From positions 124,001-188,000 of the forward strand of contig NZ_CP045423.1 in the NCBI RefSeq assembly GCF_009363855.1: a DNA stretch of 64,000 bases. Reading direction: 5' to 3'. The position numbers and the translations under genes were made by a program. The notes under the pieces were generated by a model. That model saw only the letters and a program-made list of their open reading frames with translations, did no database searches and had not been told where the DNA came from. Within the stretch, counting starts at the first letter, position 1; every line of letters starts with the position of its first letter. The stretch comes from Microvirga thermotolerans (lineage in GTDB: Bacteria > Pseudomonadota > Alphaproteobacteria > Rhizobiales > Beijerinckiaceae). Shown here piece by piece: positions 24,350-33,434 of this stretch.

Positions 24350-24673
24350 ATGCGCCGATCGATGCTCCTGCTTGCCGCCCTGACCCCGCTCGTCCTGTCC
24401 CCGACCCTCGCGCAGGCCCAGGCCGCGACGGCCGCCGGCGCCGGAACGGGGGCCCTCGCGGGGGCGGTCGTGGGAGGCCCCATCGGAGCGGCGGTGGGCG
24501 GGGTCATCGGCGGCGTCGTGGGCGCCTCGGCGGAGCGCCCGCGCTACCGGGCCGTGCGGGCACCGAAGCGGACCGCCGTCAGGCCTCAGCGCTCCTCCGG
24601 GCAGGCCGCCGCCCACAGGCCGCACCGGCCGCCGGCGCAGCAGGAGACCCGGCGCTTCAGGCCCCTCGGCTGA
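24350..24673 (+). CDS. Small exported glycine-zipper protein
   Basis: A 107-residue protein with a signal peptide (MRRSMLLLAALTPLVLSPTLAQA), then a Gly/Ala zipper helix (~30-63; GALAGAVVGGPIGAAVGGVI) and a basic, Pro/Gln/Arg-rich tail. Glycine-zipper proteins of this sort associate with the envelope and are common in Hyphomicrobiales; the specific role is unknown. It has AAGAGG upstream of the ATG. Confidence 0.75.
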   Translation: MRRSMLLLAALTPLVLSPTLAQAQAATAAGAGTGALAGAVVGGPIGAAVGGVIGGVVGASAERPRYRAVRAPKRTAVRPQRSSGQAAAHRPHRPPAQQETRRFRPLG

Positions 24674-24826
24674 ACCGGGCCGCGGATCCCGTTGCCGTAG
24701 AGTAACACCTTAGAAAAAGGCGCAATCTTCCGCAGAGGAATTGCTGGACGCGCAGGTTTAGATTCTTACTCTTTCGCCCCAATGGCGGGCGGCCCTCGGG
24801 CCGACCCGTTCTCGTCCGGGGGCATC

Positions 24827-27800
24827 ATGACTTCTTCTTCGTTCCGGGCCGCGCGAAGGGGCTCGCGCCGTTCCGCTGCCGCACGTCTTCTCCTGGCCGG
24901 CCTTCTCGCCGGAACCGCCAGCGCCGGGCTTCTTGCGGGCTCGGCCGGAGCCAGGGCGGCCGACGCCTCGCCCGTGCCGCTCCCGGTCTTCGCGCGGGCT
25001 GCGCCGGGCGCGGGCTATGGGGCGGGCAGCCCCGCCTCCTTCGAGACGGACGAGTACCGGCGCTCCTGGTTCCTGGGGAAGATCGGCGCGGCCGAAGCCT
25101 ACGCCATGGGCTTCACGGGCAGGGGCATCACCGTTGCCGTCATCGACACCGGGCTCGATACGGGCCATCCGGAATTCGCGGGCCGGATTTCGCCGCTCCT
25201 GCGCTCCTTCGACATCAACGAGCCGCCGGGCTTCATGTCGGATCTCAACCAGGCGGGCGGGATCGAGGGCCACGGTACGCATGTGGCGGGAATCGTCGGC
25301 GCCGCGCGCAACGGGGTCGGGACCCAGGGCGTGGCCTATAATGCGACCATCATCCCCTTGCGGGCGGTGGAGGTCGCCGACGACGGGAGGAACGACCCGA
25401 CCGTCCTCGCGCTTCACTATGCGGCAGGGACCGGCGCGAAGGTGCTCAACGGCAGTTACGGGCCCAACGCCGTCCCGCCCAAGTACCTGGACGAGCGCGA
25501 CAGCTCCGGCAGGCCCCTGCCGAACCCCCGTTACGTGGAGATGCCCACCACGCTCGTGCGCACCCAGGGGCTGAGGGAGGAATACGAAGCCGTCAAGGCC
25601 GCCGCCAAGGCCGACATCGTCCTGGTCTTCTCGGCCGGGAACGACTACTTCGACCAGCCGCTCTCGGCCGCCAACCCGAGCGGCATCGGCCTGTTCCCCT
25701 TCATCCGTCCGGGCAACCATCAGAGCGGCGCCTACCGGCTCGTGGAGGCCATGGGCGACCCGAACGATCCGGCGACCTACGTCTACGCCGATCCCAACGC
25801 CCCGGAGAACGCCGGGCTGGACTTCTCCGACCTCCAGGGCAGCCTGATCGCCGTCGTCGCGACGGACCGCAACAACAGGATCGCAAGCTACAGCAACCGC
25901 TGCGGCGTGACCTTCCTGTGGTGCCTGGCGGCGCCCGGGGGCGACCACGTCAAGCCCGGGGAGGACGCGAACGAGGTCGAGATCCTCTCGACCTTCCCGT
26001 TCAGCACCTACAAGACCGAGGTCGGCACCTCCATGGCGGCGCCCGTGGTGGCGGGCGGCGCGGCGGTGCTGCGGGAGGCCTTCCCCTACATGACCGCGCG
26101 GCAGATCATCGAGGTGATCCTGACGACGACGGACCCTATCGGCCCGAGGGAGATCTACGGCCGCGGCCTCTTCAACCTCGCGCGCGCCGTCAGGGGCCCC
26201 AAGGAATTCGGCGCCGAAGGCTTCGCGCCCCTCTTCGACGTGGACACGCGGGGCTACGACTCCGCCTGGTCCAACGACATCGTGGGCACGGGCGGCCTCG
26301 TCAAGCGCGGCGCGGGCAACCTGGTCCTGAGCGGAGCGAACACCTACGCGGGCGGGACGCAGGTCTTAGGCGGCGTGCTGACCCTCGCGGGCTCCGTCGC
26401 CTCGGCGGTGACGGTGGGCAATGCCGGAACCCTGCGCGGCACCGGCGTCGTCCAGGCGCCGCTGACGGTGGCCGGCACCCTCGAGCCCGGCATGGCCGCC
26501 GGCGGCTTCGGGACCCTGACCGTCACCGGCAACGCCACCCTCCTCGGCAGCTCGACCTACCGCGTCGACGCGAACGCCCAGGGCGCCCACGACCGGCTCG
26601 CGGTGGGCGGCACGGCGACGCTCCTGGGCGGCACCCTCGACGTGGTGCTGGCCGACGGCCTCGCCCCGGTCGGCACGCCGCTCGAAATCGTCACCGCCGC
26701 CGGCGGGGCGGCGGGCACCTTCGGGACCTTGCGCACCAACAGCGTGTCGGCCTTCCTCGATCCGCGGCTGCGCTATGCCGGCAACGCGGTCACGGTGAGC
26801 TTCGAGCGTAACGCCGTGCCGCTGTCCGACGCCGAAACCTCGCCGGACAAGAAGGACGTGGCGGCGGCCATCGACGCCCTCGGGGCGGCCAGCCCGCTGG
26901 ACGACGCCCTCCTCCGGCTCGACCGGGCCTCCGTCGACCGCGCGCTGGATCTTCTGTCGGGGGAGGGTCATGCGACGGCGGTGACGAGCGCCTACGGCCA
27001 GGGGCAGCTGGTGCAGAGCAGCCTGCTCGCCCGCCTGCGCCAGCCGCTGCTCGGCCCCGCCCTGCCGCGGCTGGCGCAAGGCGCGGGCCCGGGCGCAGGC
27101 CCGGGCTCCTTCGCCGCCGCCTATGCCGCCGACCGGCCCGGCGCGCCGGTGCCGCCGGTCGCGGTCGCCGCCGCCGCCCCGGCCGCCTATGCCCTGTGGG
27201 GCGAAGGCTTCGGCGCCTGGGGCCGGACCCGCTCCGACGGCAACGCCGCCTCGCTCGCCACCGCCACCGGCGGCTTCGTGCTCGGCGCCGACGCCCTTCT
27301 CGCCGACGGCCTGCGCCTCGGGCTGGCCGGCGGCTACGCCTCGACCGCCTTCGACGTCGACGCCCGCCTCTCCTCGGGCTCGAGCGAGGGCGTGTTCGGC
27401 GCCGTCTACGGCGCCGGCCAGTGGGGCGCGCTCGCCGTGCGGCTCGGCGGCGTCGCCACCCGCCACGACTTCGCCCTGACGCGCAGCGTCAGCTTCCCCG
27501 GCTTCGCCGATGCGCTGCGCGCCTCCTATGGCGGGACGAGCCTGCAGGGCTTCGGCGAGGTCGGCTACCGGCTGGGCCTGGGCGCGCTGGCGCTCGAGCC
27601 GTTCGCCGGGGCGGCGCTGCTGCGGCTCGACAGCGACGGCTTCCAGGAGCGCGGCGGCGCGGCGGCGCTGGTCGGCTTCGGCCGCCGCTTTGCGCTCGGC
27701 ACCACCACGCTGGGGGTGCGGGCGGAGGCGCGGCTCGGCGCGGAGCTGCCGGTGCTGGTGCGCGGCCTGCTCGGCTGGCGGCATGCCTATGGCGACGTGG

Positions 27801-28006
27801 CGCCGGAGGCGCGGCTGGCCTTTGCCGGGGCGGGCGTGCCGTTTACAGTGGCGGGGGCGCCGGTGGACCGGGATGCGCTGGTGGCGGAGGCGGGGCTCGA
27901 CTGGCAGGCGGCGGCGGCCGTCACGCTCGGCGTGGCCTATGCCGGCCAGATCGGCACGCGCGCGCAGGAGCACGCCCTGAAGGGCAACCTCACCTGGCGC
28001 TTCTGA
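24827..28006 (+). CDS. Subtilisin-family (S8) serine protease autotransporter
   Basis: A 1059-residue type V secreted protease. It has a long signal sequence (residues ~1-45) and an S8 catalytic domain with Asp in VAVIDTGLD (~107), His in HGTHVAGIVGAA (~150) and Ser in GTSMAAPVVAGG (~401). A PATR-type beta-helix stretch follows at ~490-560 (NLVLSGANTYAGGTQVLGG). The C-terminal beta barrel spans ~785-1059 and ends in WRF, the expected terminal aromatic. The passenger is predicted to reach the cell surface and perhaps be cleaved. An upstream in-frame ATG would add 15 residues; the chosen ATG gives a cleaner signal. The substrate is unknown. Short tandem repeats surround the stop. Confidence 0.93.
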   Translation: MTSSSFRAARRGSRRSAAARLLLAGLLAGTASAGLLAGSAGARAADASPVPLPVFARAAPGAGYGAGSPASFETDEYRRSWFLGKIGAAEAYAMGFTGRGITVAVIDTGLDTGHPEFAGRISPLLRSFDINEPPGFMSDLNQAGGIEGHGTHVAGIVGAARNGVGTQGVAYNATIIPLRAVEVADDGRNDPTVLALHYAAGTGAKVLNGSYGPNAVPPKYLDERDSSGRPLPNPRYVEMPTTLVRTQGLREEYEAVKAAAKADIVLVFSAGNDYFDQPLSAANPSGIGLFPFIRPGNHQSGAYRLVEAMGDPNDPATYVYADPNAPENAGLDFSDLQGSLIAVVATDRNNRIASYSNRCGVTFLWCLAAPGGDHVKPGEDANEVEILSTFPFSTYKTEVGTSMAAPVVAGGAAVLREAFPYMTARQIIEVILTTTDPIGPREIYGRGLFNLARAVRGPKEFGAEGFAPLFDVDTRGYDSAWSNDIVGTGGLVKRGAGNLVLSGANTYAGGTQVLGGVLTLAGSVASAVTVGNAGTLRGTGVVQAPLTVAGTLEPGMAAGGFGTLTVTGNATLLGSSTYRVDANAQGAHDRLAVGGTATLLGGTLDVVLADGLAPVGTPLEIVTAAGGAAGTFGTLRTNSVSAFLDPRLRYAGNAVTVSFERNAVPLSDAETSPDKKDVAAAIDALGAASPLDDALLRLDRASVDRALDLLSGEGHATAVTSAYGQGQLVQSSLLARLRQPLLGPALPRLAQGAGPGAGPGSFAAAYAADRPGAPVPPVAVAAAAPAAYALWGEGFGAWGRTRSDGNAASLATATGGFVLGADALLADGLRLGLAGGYASTAFDVDARLSSGSSEGVFGAVYGAGQWGALAVRLGGVATRHDFALTRSVSFPGFADALRASYGGTSLQGFGEVGYRLGLGALALEPFAGAALLRLDSDGFQERGGAAALVGFGRRFALGTTTLGVRAEARLGAELPVLVRGLLGWRHAYGDVAPEARLAFAGAGVPFTVAGAPVDRDALVAEAGLDWQAAAAVTLGVAYAGQIGTRAQEHALKGNLTWRF

Positions 28007-28034
28007 CCTTGGCGCTTCTGACCTTGGCGCTCTG
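27992..28034 (+). repeat. Three near-identical 14-15 bp tandem repeats at the autotransporter stop
   Basis: ACCTGGCGCTTCTG, ACCTTGGCGCTTCTG and ACCTTGGCGCTCTG follow one another. The first encodes the C-terminal WRF plus the start of the stop codon; the other two are non-coding echoes after the TGA. Confidence 0.8.
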
Positions 28035-28035
28035 A

Positions 28036-28062
28036 GCCCCGCCGCAACGCCACCGGCGGGGC
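28036..28062. terminator. Hairpin between convergent autotransporter and GGDEF-EAL genes
   Basis: Arms GCCCCGCCG / CGGCGGGGC with a 9-base loop, no T-tract; likely a bidirectional terminator. Confidence 0.55.
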
Positions 28063-28083
28063 GCTCGCCCGAGGAGGGCCGCC

Positions 28084-30528
28084 TCACTCCGCCGCGCGGA
28101 CCGGGCCGAAATCCTCGAGGGAATGGGTGAGGTCGCGGGCGGGCCGCGGCCTGCCGAAATAGTAGCCCTGCGCCTCGGTGCAGCCGGCCGCCCGCAGCTG
28201 GACGAGCTGGTCCTCCGTCTCGACGCCTTCCGCCACCGTGCTCATGCCGAGGCTGGCGCCGAGGCCTGCGATGGACTGCACGATGGCCAGGCAGTCGGCG
28301 CGCGAGGACAGGCCCTGGACGAAGGACTGGTCGATCTTGATCTTGTCGAACGGGAAGCTGCGCAGGTAGCTCAGGGACGAATAGCCGGTGCCGAAATCGT
28401 CCATGGCGATGCGCAGCCCCAGCTTGCGCAGCTGGTGCAGGGTGGCGAGCGTCGTGTCGTTGTCCTGCAGCAGCACCGATTCCGTGATCTCGAGCTCGAG
28501 GCGGCTGGGGCAGAGCCCGGACTCCTCGAGGGCCTGCTTCACGCACTGGACCAGGTTCCTGTTGCGGAACTGGACGGGCGAGAGGTTGACGGCGACCTTC
28601 AGAGGCGCCGGCCAGCCGGACGCCTCCCGGCAGGCCTCGTGGACGACCCACTCGCCGAGGGGCGAGATGAGGCCGATGTCCTCGGCCACCGGAATGAACT
28701 CGGCGGGGGAGACGATGCCGCGCTCCGGATGGCGCCAGCGCAGGAGCGCCTCGTAGCCGGTGATCGCCTTCCTGCGGATGTCCACCTGGGGCTGGTAGAA
28801 AAGCTCGAACTCCCCGTTGGCGAGCGCCTTGCGGAGATCGACCTCCAGCATGCGGCGCGCCTGGAGCTGCGCGTCCATCTCCGGCTCGAAGAACCGGAAC
28901 GTGCCGCGCCCGACGGACTTCGCCCGGTAGAGGGCGAGGTCCGCGTGCTTGAGGAGCTGATCCGGGGTCGGGTTGCCCTCCGCGGCAAGCGCGATGCCCA
29001 CGCTGGTGCCGATGACGATCTCCTGCCCGTCGATGTCGTAGGGCGCGCCGAGGGCTTCGACGATCCGCATGGCGAGCACGGCGCAGTCGTGCGGCTCGTG
29101 GACGGAGGTTTGCAGCACCGCGAACTCGTCGCCGCCGAGGCGGGCGACCACGTCCTCCTCGCGCACGCAGCTCCTGAGTCGGTGCGCCACCACCTTGAGA
29201 AGCGCGTCGCCGGTCTCGTGCCCCAGGGAATCGTTCACGTCCTTGAAGCGGTCCAGGTCGAGGCAGAGCACGGCCACCTGCGTCTCGCTGCGGCCCGACT
29301 GCGCGAGGGCCCGCTCCATCTGCTCGCGGAACAGGACCCGGTTGGCGAGATCGGTGAGGGCGTCGTGGTGGGCCATGTAGGCGATCTGCGATTCCGCCTG
29401 GCGGCGCTCCGTGATGTCCTCGTAGGTCGCGACCCAGCCGCCGTCGCTCATGGGCTGGTGGGAGACCGCGATGGTGCGCCCGCCGGGCTGGCCCTGGATG
29501 AAGGTGGCCTGGCGCCGCTCGCGGATGAGCTCCTGCTGCTCGGCGCAGATCTGCCGGAGGGCCGCCGCGCCCTCGCGCCCGCGGGCCTCCGCATAGGCGA
29601 TCAGCTCGTTCAGGGTCGTGCCGGGCCGGACGGAGCTCTCCAGGTCGAAGAGCTGCGCAAAGCGCTCGTTGAACACGATGATGTGGCCGGTGGCGTCCAC
29701 CATGCACAGGCCGTGGGACATGTTGTTGAGCGCCGCGTTGAAGCGCTCGTTCTGGGTCCTCAGCTCGATCTCCTGGATCTGCAGGACGCCGTTCTGGTGC
29801 TGGAGCTCCGCATAGGCGTTGCCCAGCGCCTTGTTGGCCTTCTTCAGCTCGTCCGAGGTCCGCTGCAGGTTCTCGGCGAGGAAGCGCAGGTCGTGATGGG
29901 CCCGGGTGAGCAGCCGGTTGTGCCAGCCGAGGAGGCCGAGCAGGATGAAACCGCATACGATGAGGCCGGCCGCGAGGCTGGAGAACAGCCAGTGCAGGCG
30001 GATCAGTTCGTGCTGGTCCTCCGTGACCCGCTGCGCGCCGTAATGGTTCGCCGCCGAGGCCAGCGCCGTCACCTTCGTCTCCAGGGGCTGGAGCAGCGCG
30101 AGGGCCTTCATGGCGTTGCCCGGCTCCTCGATCCTGTCGACCAGGGGCTGGGCCGCGGCGAGGGCCTCCCTCAGGAGCCTGACGGTCTCCTGGCGCTCGG
30201 GGTCCCGGCTCACGAAATCCTGGAACTCGCCGTCGTTCAGGAGCTTGGCCCGGTTGACGAGGATGTCGAAGCGCAGCTGGACCTCGCCCGGATCGATGCC
30301 GCCGTCGGGGACGGCGTAGGCGCTCAGGCGCTGCTCCAGGCGGGTGAATTCGGAGACCGCCTGGCTCGCCAGCCAGGACGTGTTGTAGCGCGAGACCTGC
30401 TTGAGAGCCTCCTGCCGCTCGACCACGAGGCTCGAGATGTAGGCCGCGGACAGGAGGAAGGAGACGATTACGATGGCGAGCACCGCCTTGAGGATTCTTA
30501 AGGACAGCGAAGGTCCGTCAAAACTCAT
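28084..30528 (-). CDS. Membrane-bound PAS-GGDEF-EAL cyclic-di-GMP enzyme
   Basis: An 814-residue protein with TM1 at ~12-33, a periplasmic sensor (~34-185), TM2 at ~190-208 (LIVCGFILLGLLGW), a coiled coil, a PAS domain (~275-380), a GGDEF domain with intact RLGGDEFAVL, and an EAL domain with intact GYEALLRW. Further intact EAL motifs include LELEITESVLL, MDDFGTGYSSLSYL and FDKIKIDQSFV. Both diguanylate cyclase and phosphodiesterase sites look complete, so it may make or break c-di-GMP depending on signal. It lies 21 bp after a small exported protein gene that could act as its periplasmic sensor partner. Confidence 0.93.
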   Translation of the reverse strand: MSFDGPSLSLRILKAVLAIVIVSFLLSAAYISSLVVERQEALKQVSRYNTSWLASQAVSEFTRLEQRLSAYAVPDGGIDPGEVQLRFDILVNRAKLLNDGEFQDFVSRDPERQETVRLLREALAAAQPLVDRIEEPGNAMKALALLQPLETKVTALASAANHYGAQRVTEDQHELIRLHWLFSSLAAGLIVCGFILLGLLGWHNRLLTRAHHDLRFLAENLQRTSDELKKANKALGNAYAELQHQNGVLQIQEIELRTQNERFNAALNNMSHGLCMVDATGHIIVFNERFAQLFDLESSVRPGTTLNELIAYAEARGREGAAALRQICAEQQELIRERRQATFIQGQPGGRTIAVSHQPMSDGGWVATYEDITERRQAESQIAYMAHHDALTDLANRVLFREQMERALAQSGRSETQVAVLCLDLDRFKDVNDSLGHETGDALLKVVAHRLRSCVREEDVVARLGGDEFAVLQTSVHEPHDCAVLAMRIVEALGAPYDIDGQEIVIGTSVGIALAAEGNPTPDQLLKHADLALYRAKSVGRGTFRFFEPEMDAQLQARRMLEVDLRKALANGEFELFYQPQVDIRRKAITGYEALLRWRHPERGIVSPAEFIPVAEDIGLISPLGEWVVHEACREASGWPAPLKVAVNLSPVQFRNRNLVQCVKQALEESGLCPSRLELEITESVLLQDNDTTLATLHQLRKLGLRIAMDDFGTGYSSLSYLRSFPFDKIKIDQSFVQGLSSRADCLAIVQSIAGLGASLGMSTVAEGVETEDQLVQLRAAGCTEAQGYYFGRPRPARDLTHSLEDFGPVRAAE

Positions 30529-30549
30529 CGGGAGCGCTCGCTTCCGCCG

Positions 30550-31071
30550 CTATTTCACGATGATCTTCGCCACCTGCCAGACGGCGCGGCCGTAATAGGT
30601 CTGGCTCTTCAGCTCCGGGAGGCTGTCGAAGGGATAGATCACGAAGAGCGGGCCCTTGTCCTTCACCGGCATGTACTCCCCGTTCCGCTTGAGGGCGAGG
30701 ATCACGTTGTACTTGGCGAAGTCCGAGATCGGGATCTCGCTGCTGTAGTCGTTGAGCGCGACGACCACGGCGCGGTCCCCGGACGCGCCCACCAGCTTCA
30801 TCAGCTTGTCGAGGGACACGCCCTCGAACTTGACCGCACCGCTGTACCAGGGCGTGCTCGTCTCGACGGTGACGAGGCCGAGGGCTTCCAGCATCGGACG
30901 GTCGAACTGCGCCTCGCCGTTCCTGTTGGTGTTCTCGATCTTGCCGGAGATGGTCAGGATCGGCCGCTCGGACGGTGACGGCAGAGGATCCGCGGCCGCC
31001 GCGCCGGCCGCCAGGGCCAGCAGGCCGGCCAGGGCCAGGGTGATATTCCGTATCATGGCAGTGATCGACAT
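30550..31071 (-). CDS. Exported molybdopterin-oxidoreductase-fold-like protein without Cys
   Basis: A 173-residue protein with a signal peptide (cleavage near GAAAA-DPLPS), then a domain similar to the oxidoreductase molybdopterin-binding (sulfite-oxidase-like) fold: ILTISGKIENTN, FDRPMLEALG, FEGVSLDKLMKLVGA, VVVALNDYSSEIPISDF and GPLFVIYPFDS. It has no cysteine at all, so the Cys that ligates molybdenum in true enzymes is missing and catalysis is unlikely. It is upstream of, and probably cotranscribed with, a GGDEF-EAL gene, suggesting a periplasmic ligand sensor for c-di-GMP signalling (inferred). Confidence 0.78.
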   Translation of the reverse strand: MSITAMIRNITLALAGLLALAAGAAAADPLPSPSERPILTISGKIENTNRNGEAQFDRPMLEALGLVTVETSTPWYSGAVKFEGVSLDKLMKLVGASGDRAVVVALNDYSSEIPISDFAKYNVILALKRNGEYMPVKDKGPLFVIYPFDSLPELKSQTYYGRAVWQVAKIIVK

Positions 31072-31272
31072 CGTCTTCTCCGTTTCCGATCGAGGACCGG
31101 ATACGCAACCCTATAAATTGGTTTAAAAGTGAAATGAAGCTTCGATACTAATTTTGATAGCAACAAAAAGCCGCTATAGCTAGCGCCGAGCGCCTCATAT
31201 CAACTACGTAATATTGCCCGCTACGTCAGGAGATTAGGCCGCAACTTAAAGACCGGAAACAATAGGCAAATC

Positions 31273-31947
31273 ATGAACTTTCATCCGCGCGAGATGACAC
31301 CTCCACGCCTGTGCAACGAGGCCCTGAGCGAGCCCCTCGGCGAGGCCGAGCGCTCCGCCATGATCGCCGCGGCCGCGAAGAAGGTGGAGGAACTGTTCGA
31401 CGTTCTCCGGATCGACCACCGGAACGACCACAACACCCGCGAGACGCCGATGCGGGTCGCCAAGATGTTCGTGGAGGAGATCCTGGAGGGACGCTACACC
31501 GCCCCGCCGCGCATCACCGAATTCGACAACGTTCAGGCCTACGACCAGCTGATCGTCACGGGGCCGATCGAGGTGCGCTCCATGTGCGCCCACCACCTGA
31601 TGCCGATCTACGGCCATGCCTATATCGGCATCCTGCCGGCGGCGGACGGAAAGATCATCGGCCTGTCGAAATACGACCGGATCGTGGAGCACTTCGCCGC
31701 GCGGCTTCAGATCCAGGAGGAGATGGTCAAGCAGATCGGCCAGTACATCCTCGACATGACGAGGCCGCGCGGCCTCGCGGTGCGGATCAGCGCCGTCCAC
31801 ATGTGCAAGACCCAGCGCGGCGTGCGGGCCAGCCGGCGCAGCCGGATGGTCAACACCTACTACTGGGGCGATCTGTCGACGGACGCGGAGCTGAAGCGCG
31901 AGTTCATCGACGAATGCACGACCCTCGACCGCGGGCAGGCCGACTAG
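31273..31947 (+). CDS. folE: GTP cyclohydrolase I
   Basis: A 224-residue enzyme converting GTP to 7,8-dihydroneopterin triphosphate, the first step of folate and of queuosine/7-deazaguanine synthesis. Diagnostic segments are NTRETPMRVAKMFVEE, ITGPIEVRSMCAHHLMPIYG (zinc Cys and catalytic His), GLSKYDRIVEHFAARLQIQE and MCKTQRGVRA (zinc Cys). The length is typical. The 201-bp upstream region is AT-rich (31100-31220) and likely holds the promoter; no recognisable riboswitch was seen. It is followed by a QueD-like gene, so the queuosine branch may be intended. Confidence 0.95.
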   Translation: MNFHPREMTPPRLCNEALSEPLGEAERSAMIAAAAKKVEELFDVLRIDHRNDHNTRETPMRVAKMFVEEILEGRYTAPPRITEFDNVQAYDQLIVTGPIEVRSMCAHHLMPIYGHAYIGILPAADGKIIGLSKYDRIVEHFAARLQIQEEMVKQIGQYILDMTRPRGLAVRISAVHMCKTQRGVRASRRSRMVNTYYWGDLSTDAELKREFIDECTTLDRGQAD

Positions 31948-31982
31948 GCCTGCCGGACGACGACATTGAGAAGCCGCCTCCC

Positions 31983-32486
31983 ATGAACGTATCCGTCCCC
32001 ACGACCCGTCCCGACTCCGGCACCCAGGCCGCGGCGCGGGAAATCTACCGGTCGACCAAGACCTACGACCACAACGAGGGCCTCTCCTGCTGCTTCCGGC
32101 AATGGCGGGCGACCCACTCCCACTGCCGGCTGATCCACGGCTATGCCCTGGCCTTCCGGTTCGTGTTCGCCACCCACGAGCTCGACGAGCGCAACTGGTG
32201 CTTCGACTTCGGCGGCCTGAAGCCGGTGAAGGCGTGGCTCAAGCACATGTTCGACCACACCATGCTCGTGGCCGAGGACGATCCCGAGCTGCCCCGGTTC
32301 GAGGCCATGCACCGGGACGGCCTCATCGACATGCGCGTGCTGCCGTCCGTGGGCTGCGAGGCGACGGCGAAATACGTGTTCGACTACGTCGCGGAGTTCG
32401 CCAGGCGCGAGACCGGCGGCCGGGTCTGGCTGGAGAGCGTCGAGGTCAGGGAGCACAGCGGGAATTCGGCGATCTATTCCCGCTGA
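31983..32486 (+). CDS. 6-pyruvoyl-tetrahydropterin synthase / QueD-like protein
   Basis: A 167-residue T-fold protein. The zinc/catalytic region reads CCFRQWRATHSHCRLIHGYA (~36-55), then FDFGGLKPVKAWLKHMFDHTML (~75-96), and a C-terminal VWLESVEVREHSGNSAIY with the pterin-anchoring Glu. Family members convert dihydroneopterin triphosphate to 6-carboxytetrahydropterin (queuosine) or pyruvoyl-tetrahydropterin. The usual HGH zinc pair is HGY here, while an extra His pair (HSH) precedes it. It follows folE by 35 bp, matching sequential pathway steps; queC, queE and queF are not in this window. The exact product is uncertain. Confidence 0.85.
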   Translation: MNVSVPTTRPDSGTQAAAREIYRSTKTYDHNEGLSCCFRQWRATHSHCRLIHGYALAFRFVFATHELDERNWCFDFGGLKPVKAWLKHMFDHTMLVAEDDPELPRFEAMHRDGLIDMRVLPSVGCEATAKYVFDYVAEFARRETGGRVWLESVEVREHSGNSAIYSR

Positions 32487-32549
32487 CGGAGCCTTTCCCA
32501 GGAAAGGCGGGCACCGGGTTGCCGTCCGAAAACGCGACCCGCAAAGGAC

Positions 32550-32575
32550 AAGGCCGGGCCTCTTTGCCCGGCCTT
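32550..32575. terminator. Terminator hairpin after the folE-queD-like operon
   Basis: Ten-base perfect arms AAGGCCGGGC / GCCCGGCCTT around a 6-base loop. It sits between convergent genes. Confidence 0.75.
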
Positions 32576-32592
32576 CGTGCATTCATGGCCTT

Positions 32593-32616
32593 CCAAGGGT
32601 CGGCCCAAGGGTCGGC
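32593..32616. repeat. Perfect 12-bp tandem duplication beside the MipA-like stop
   Basis: CCAAGGGTCGGC occurs twice in direct tandem, ending 2 bp from the stop codon of the leftward MipA-like gene. Confidence 0.8.
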
Positions 32617-32618
32617 GC

Positions 32619-33434
32619 TCAGCGTCCCGCGCCGAACGAATAGGCCGCCGTCAGGCCGAAACCGAGCTGGTTCTCGGAGCCGAAGCGCTTCACGATCGGG
32701 CTGTCGGCGGCATCGCCGACGAGGCGCTTGTAGGTGACGTGGGCGGTCGTCGACCATTGCGCGGACCAGGTGTAGGTCACCCCCGCCGTCGCGCCGACCG
32801 AGGTGATCCCGCCGGAGGGCTTGTAGGGCGTCACCTGGCCGTTGAGGGCCGCCTCCGCGGGCGTGACGCCGAAATAGGTCCGGGCGAAGCTGCCGTCGCC
32901 GAGGGCGAGGCGCGGTCCCGCGGAGAAGGTCAGGGCGCCGTAGGTCTGCACCAGGTCGAGGCCGAGATCGGCCACGAAGCCGTGATGCCCGTTGACGCCG
33001 TGCCGGAGCTCGGCCCGGGCACGCAGGAACTGGAGCGGCCAGAACTCCACGAAGACGCCGGGCTCGACCGCCCAGTCGATCTTGCGGAGGCCGAAGAGGC
33101 GCCGGTCGTCCTTGAGGTAGCGGCCGCCCTGGAAACGGCCGACGACGCCCACGCGCAGCGCCGAATCCTCCAGGAGCGAGAAGCTCAGCCCGTCGTCGGG
33201 CGCGCCGAAGCGCTCGGGCGTGCCGGCCCGCCGGAGGCTCAAGGAGGGAAAGGCGATGGCGCCGAAATCGTCCGCGCCCGGATAGGACGGCCCCACCTTC
33301 AGGTTGCCCTTGAGGGTCACGATCCAGCCTTCGGGGAGGAGAGGCGCGGGCGAAAACAGATCCGCCGCCCCGGCCGGAGCCGCCGCGCCGGCGGCGAGGG
33401 GAAGGGCGAGGGCGAGGGCTTTCGACAGGCGCAT
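32619..33434 (-). CDS. MipA/OmpV-family outer membrane protein
   Basis: A 271-residue protein with a signal peptide (cleavage near AGA-ADLFSPA) and a beta-barrel pattern: GWIVTLKGNLKVGPSYPGAD, then RYFGVT-type strands (ARTYFGVTPAEAALNG) and the C-terminal LGFGLTAAYSFG. This matches the MipA/OmpV family, named for scaffolding murein synthesis; most homologues are of unknown role. The chosen ATG gives the clean signal peptide. It is monocistronic, convergent with the folE operon. Confidence 0.85.
   Translation of the reverse strand: MRLSKALALALPLAAGAAAPAGAADLFSPAPLLPEGWIVTLKGNLKVGPSYPGADDFGAIAFPSLSLRRAGTPERFGAPDDGLSFSLLEDSALRVGVVGRFQGGRYLKDDRRLFGLRKIDWAVEPGVFVEFWPLQFLRARAELRHGVNGHHGFVADLGLDLVQTYGALTFSAGPRLALGDGSFARTYFGVTPAEAALNGQVTPYKPSGGITSVGATAGVTYTWSAQWSTTAHVTYKRLVGDAADSPIVKRFGSENQLGFGLTAAYSFGAGR

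Noticed and set aside
26366..29956. A 1,196-codon minus-strand open frame
   Set aside because: It overlaps the autotransporter antisense and the GGDEF-EAL gene out of frame; no motif or ribosome binding site. The real gene is 28084-30528.
31100..31272. A possible preQ1 riboswitch before folE/queD-like
   Set aside because: The region is AT-rich, but I could not identify the short hairpin plus A-rich tail needed; it is left as a plain promoter region.
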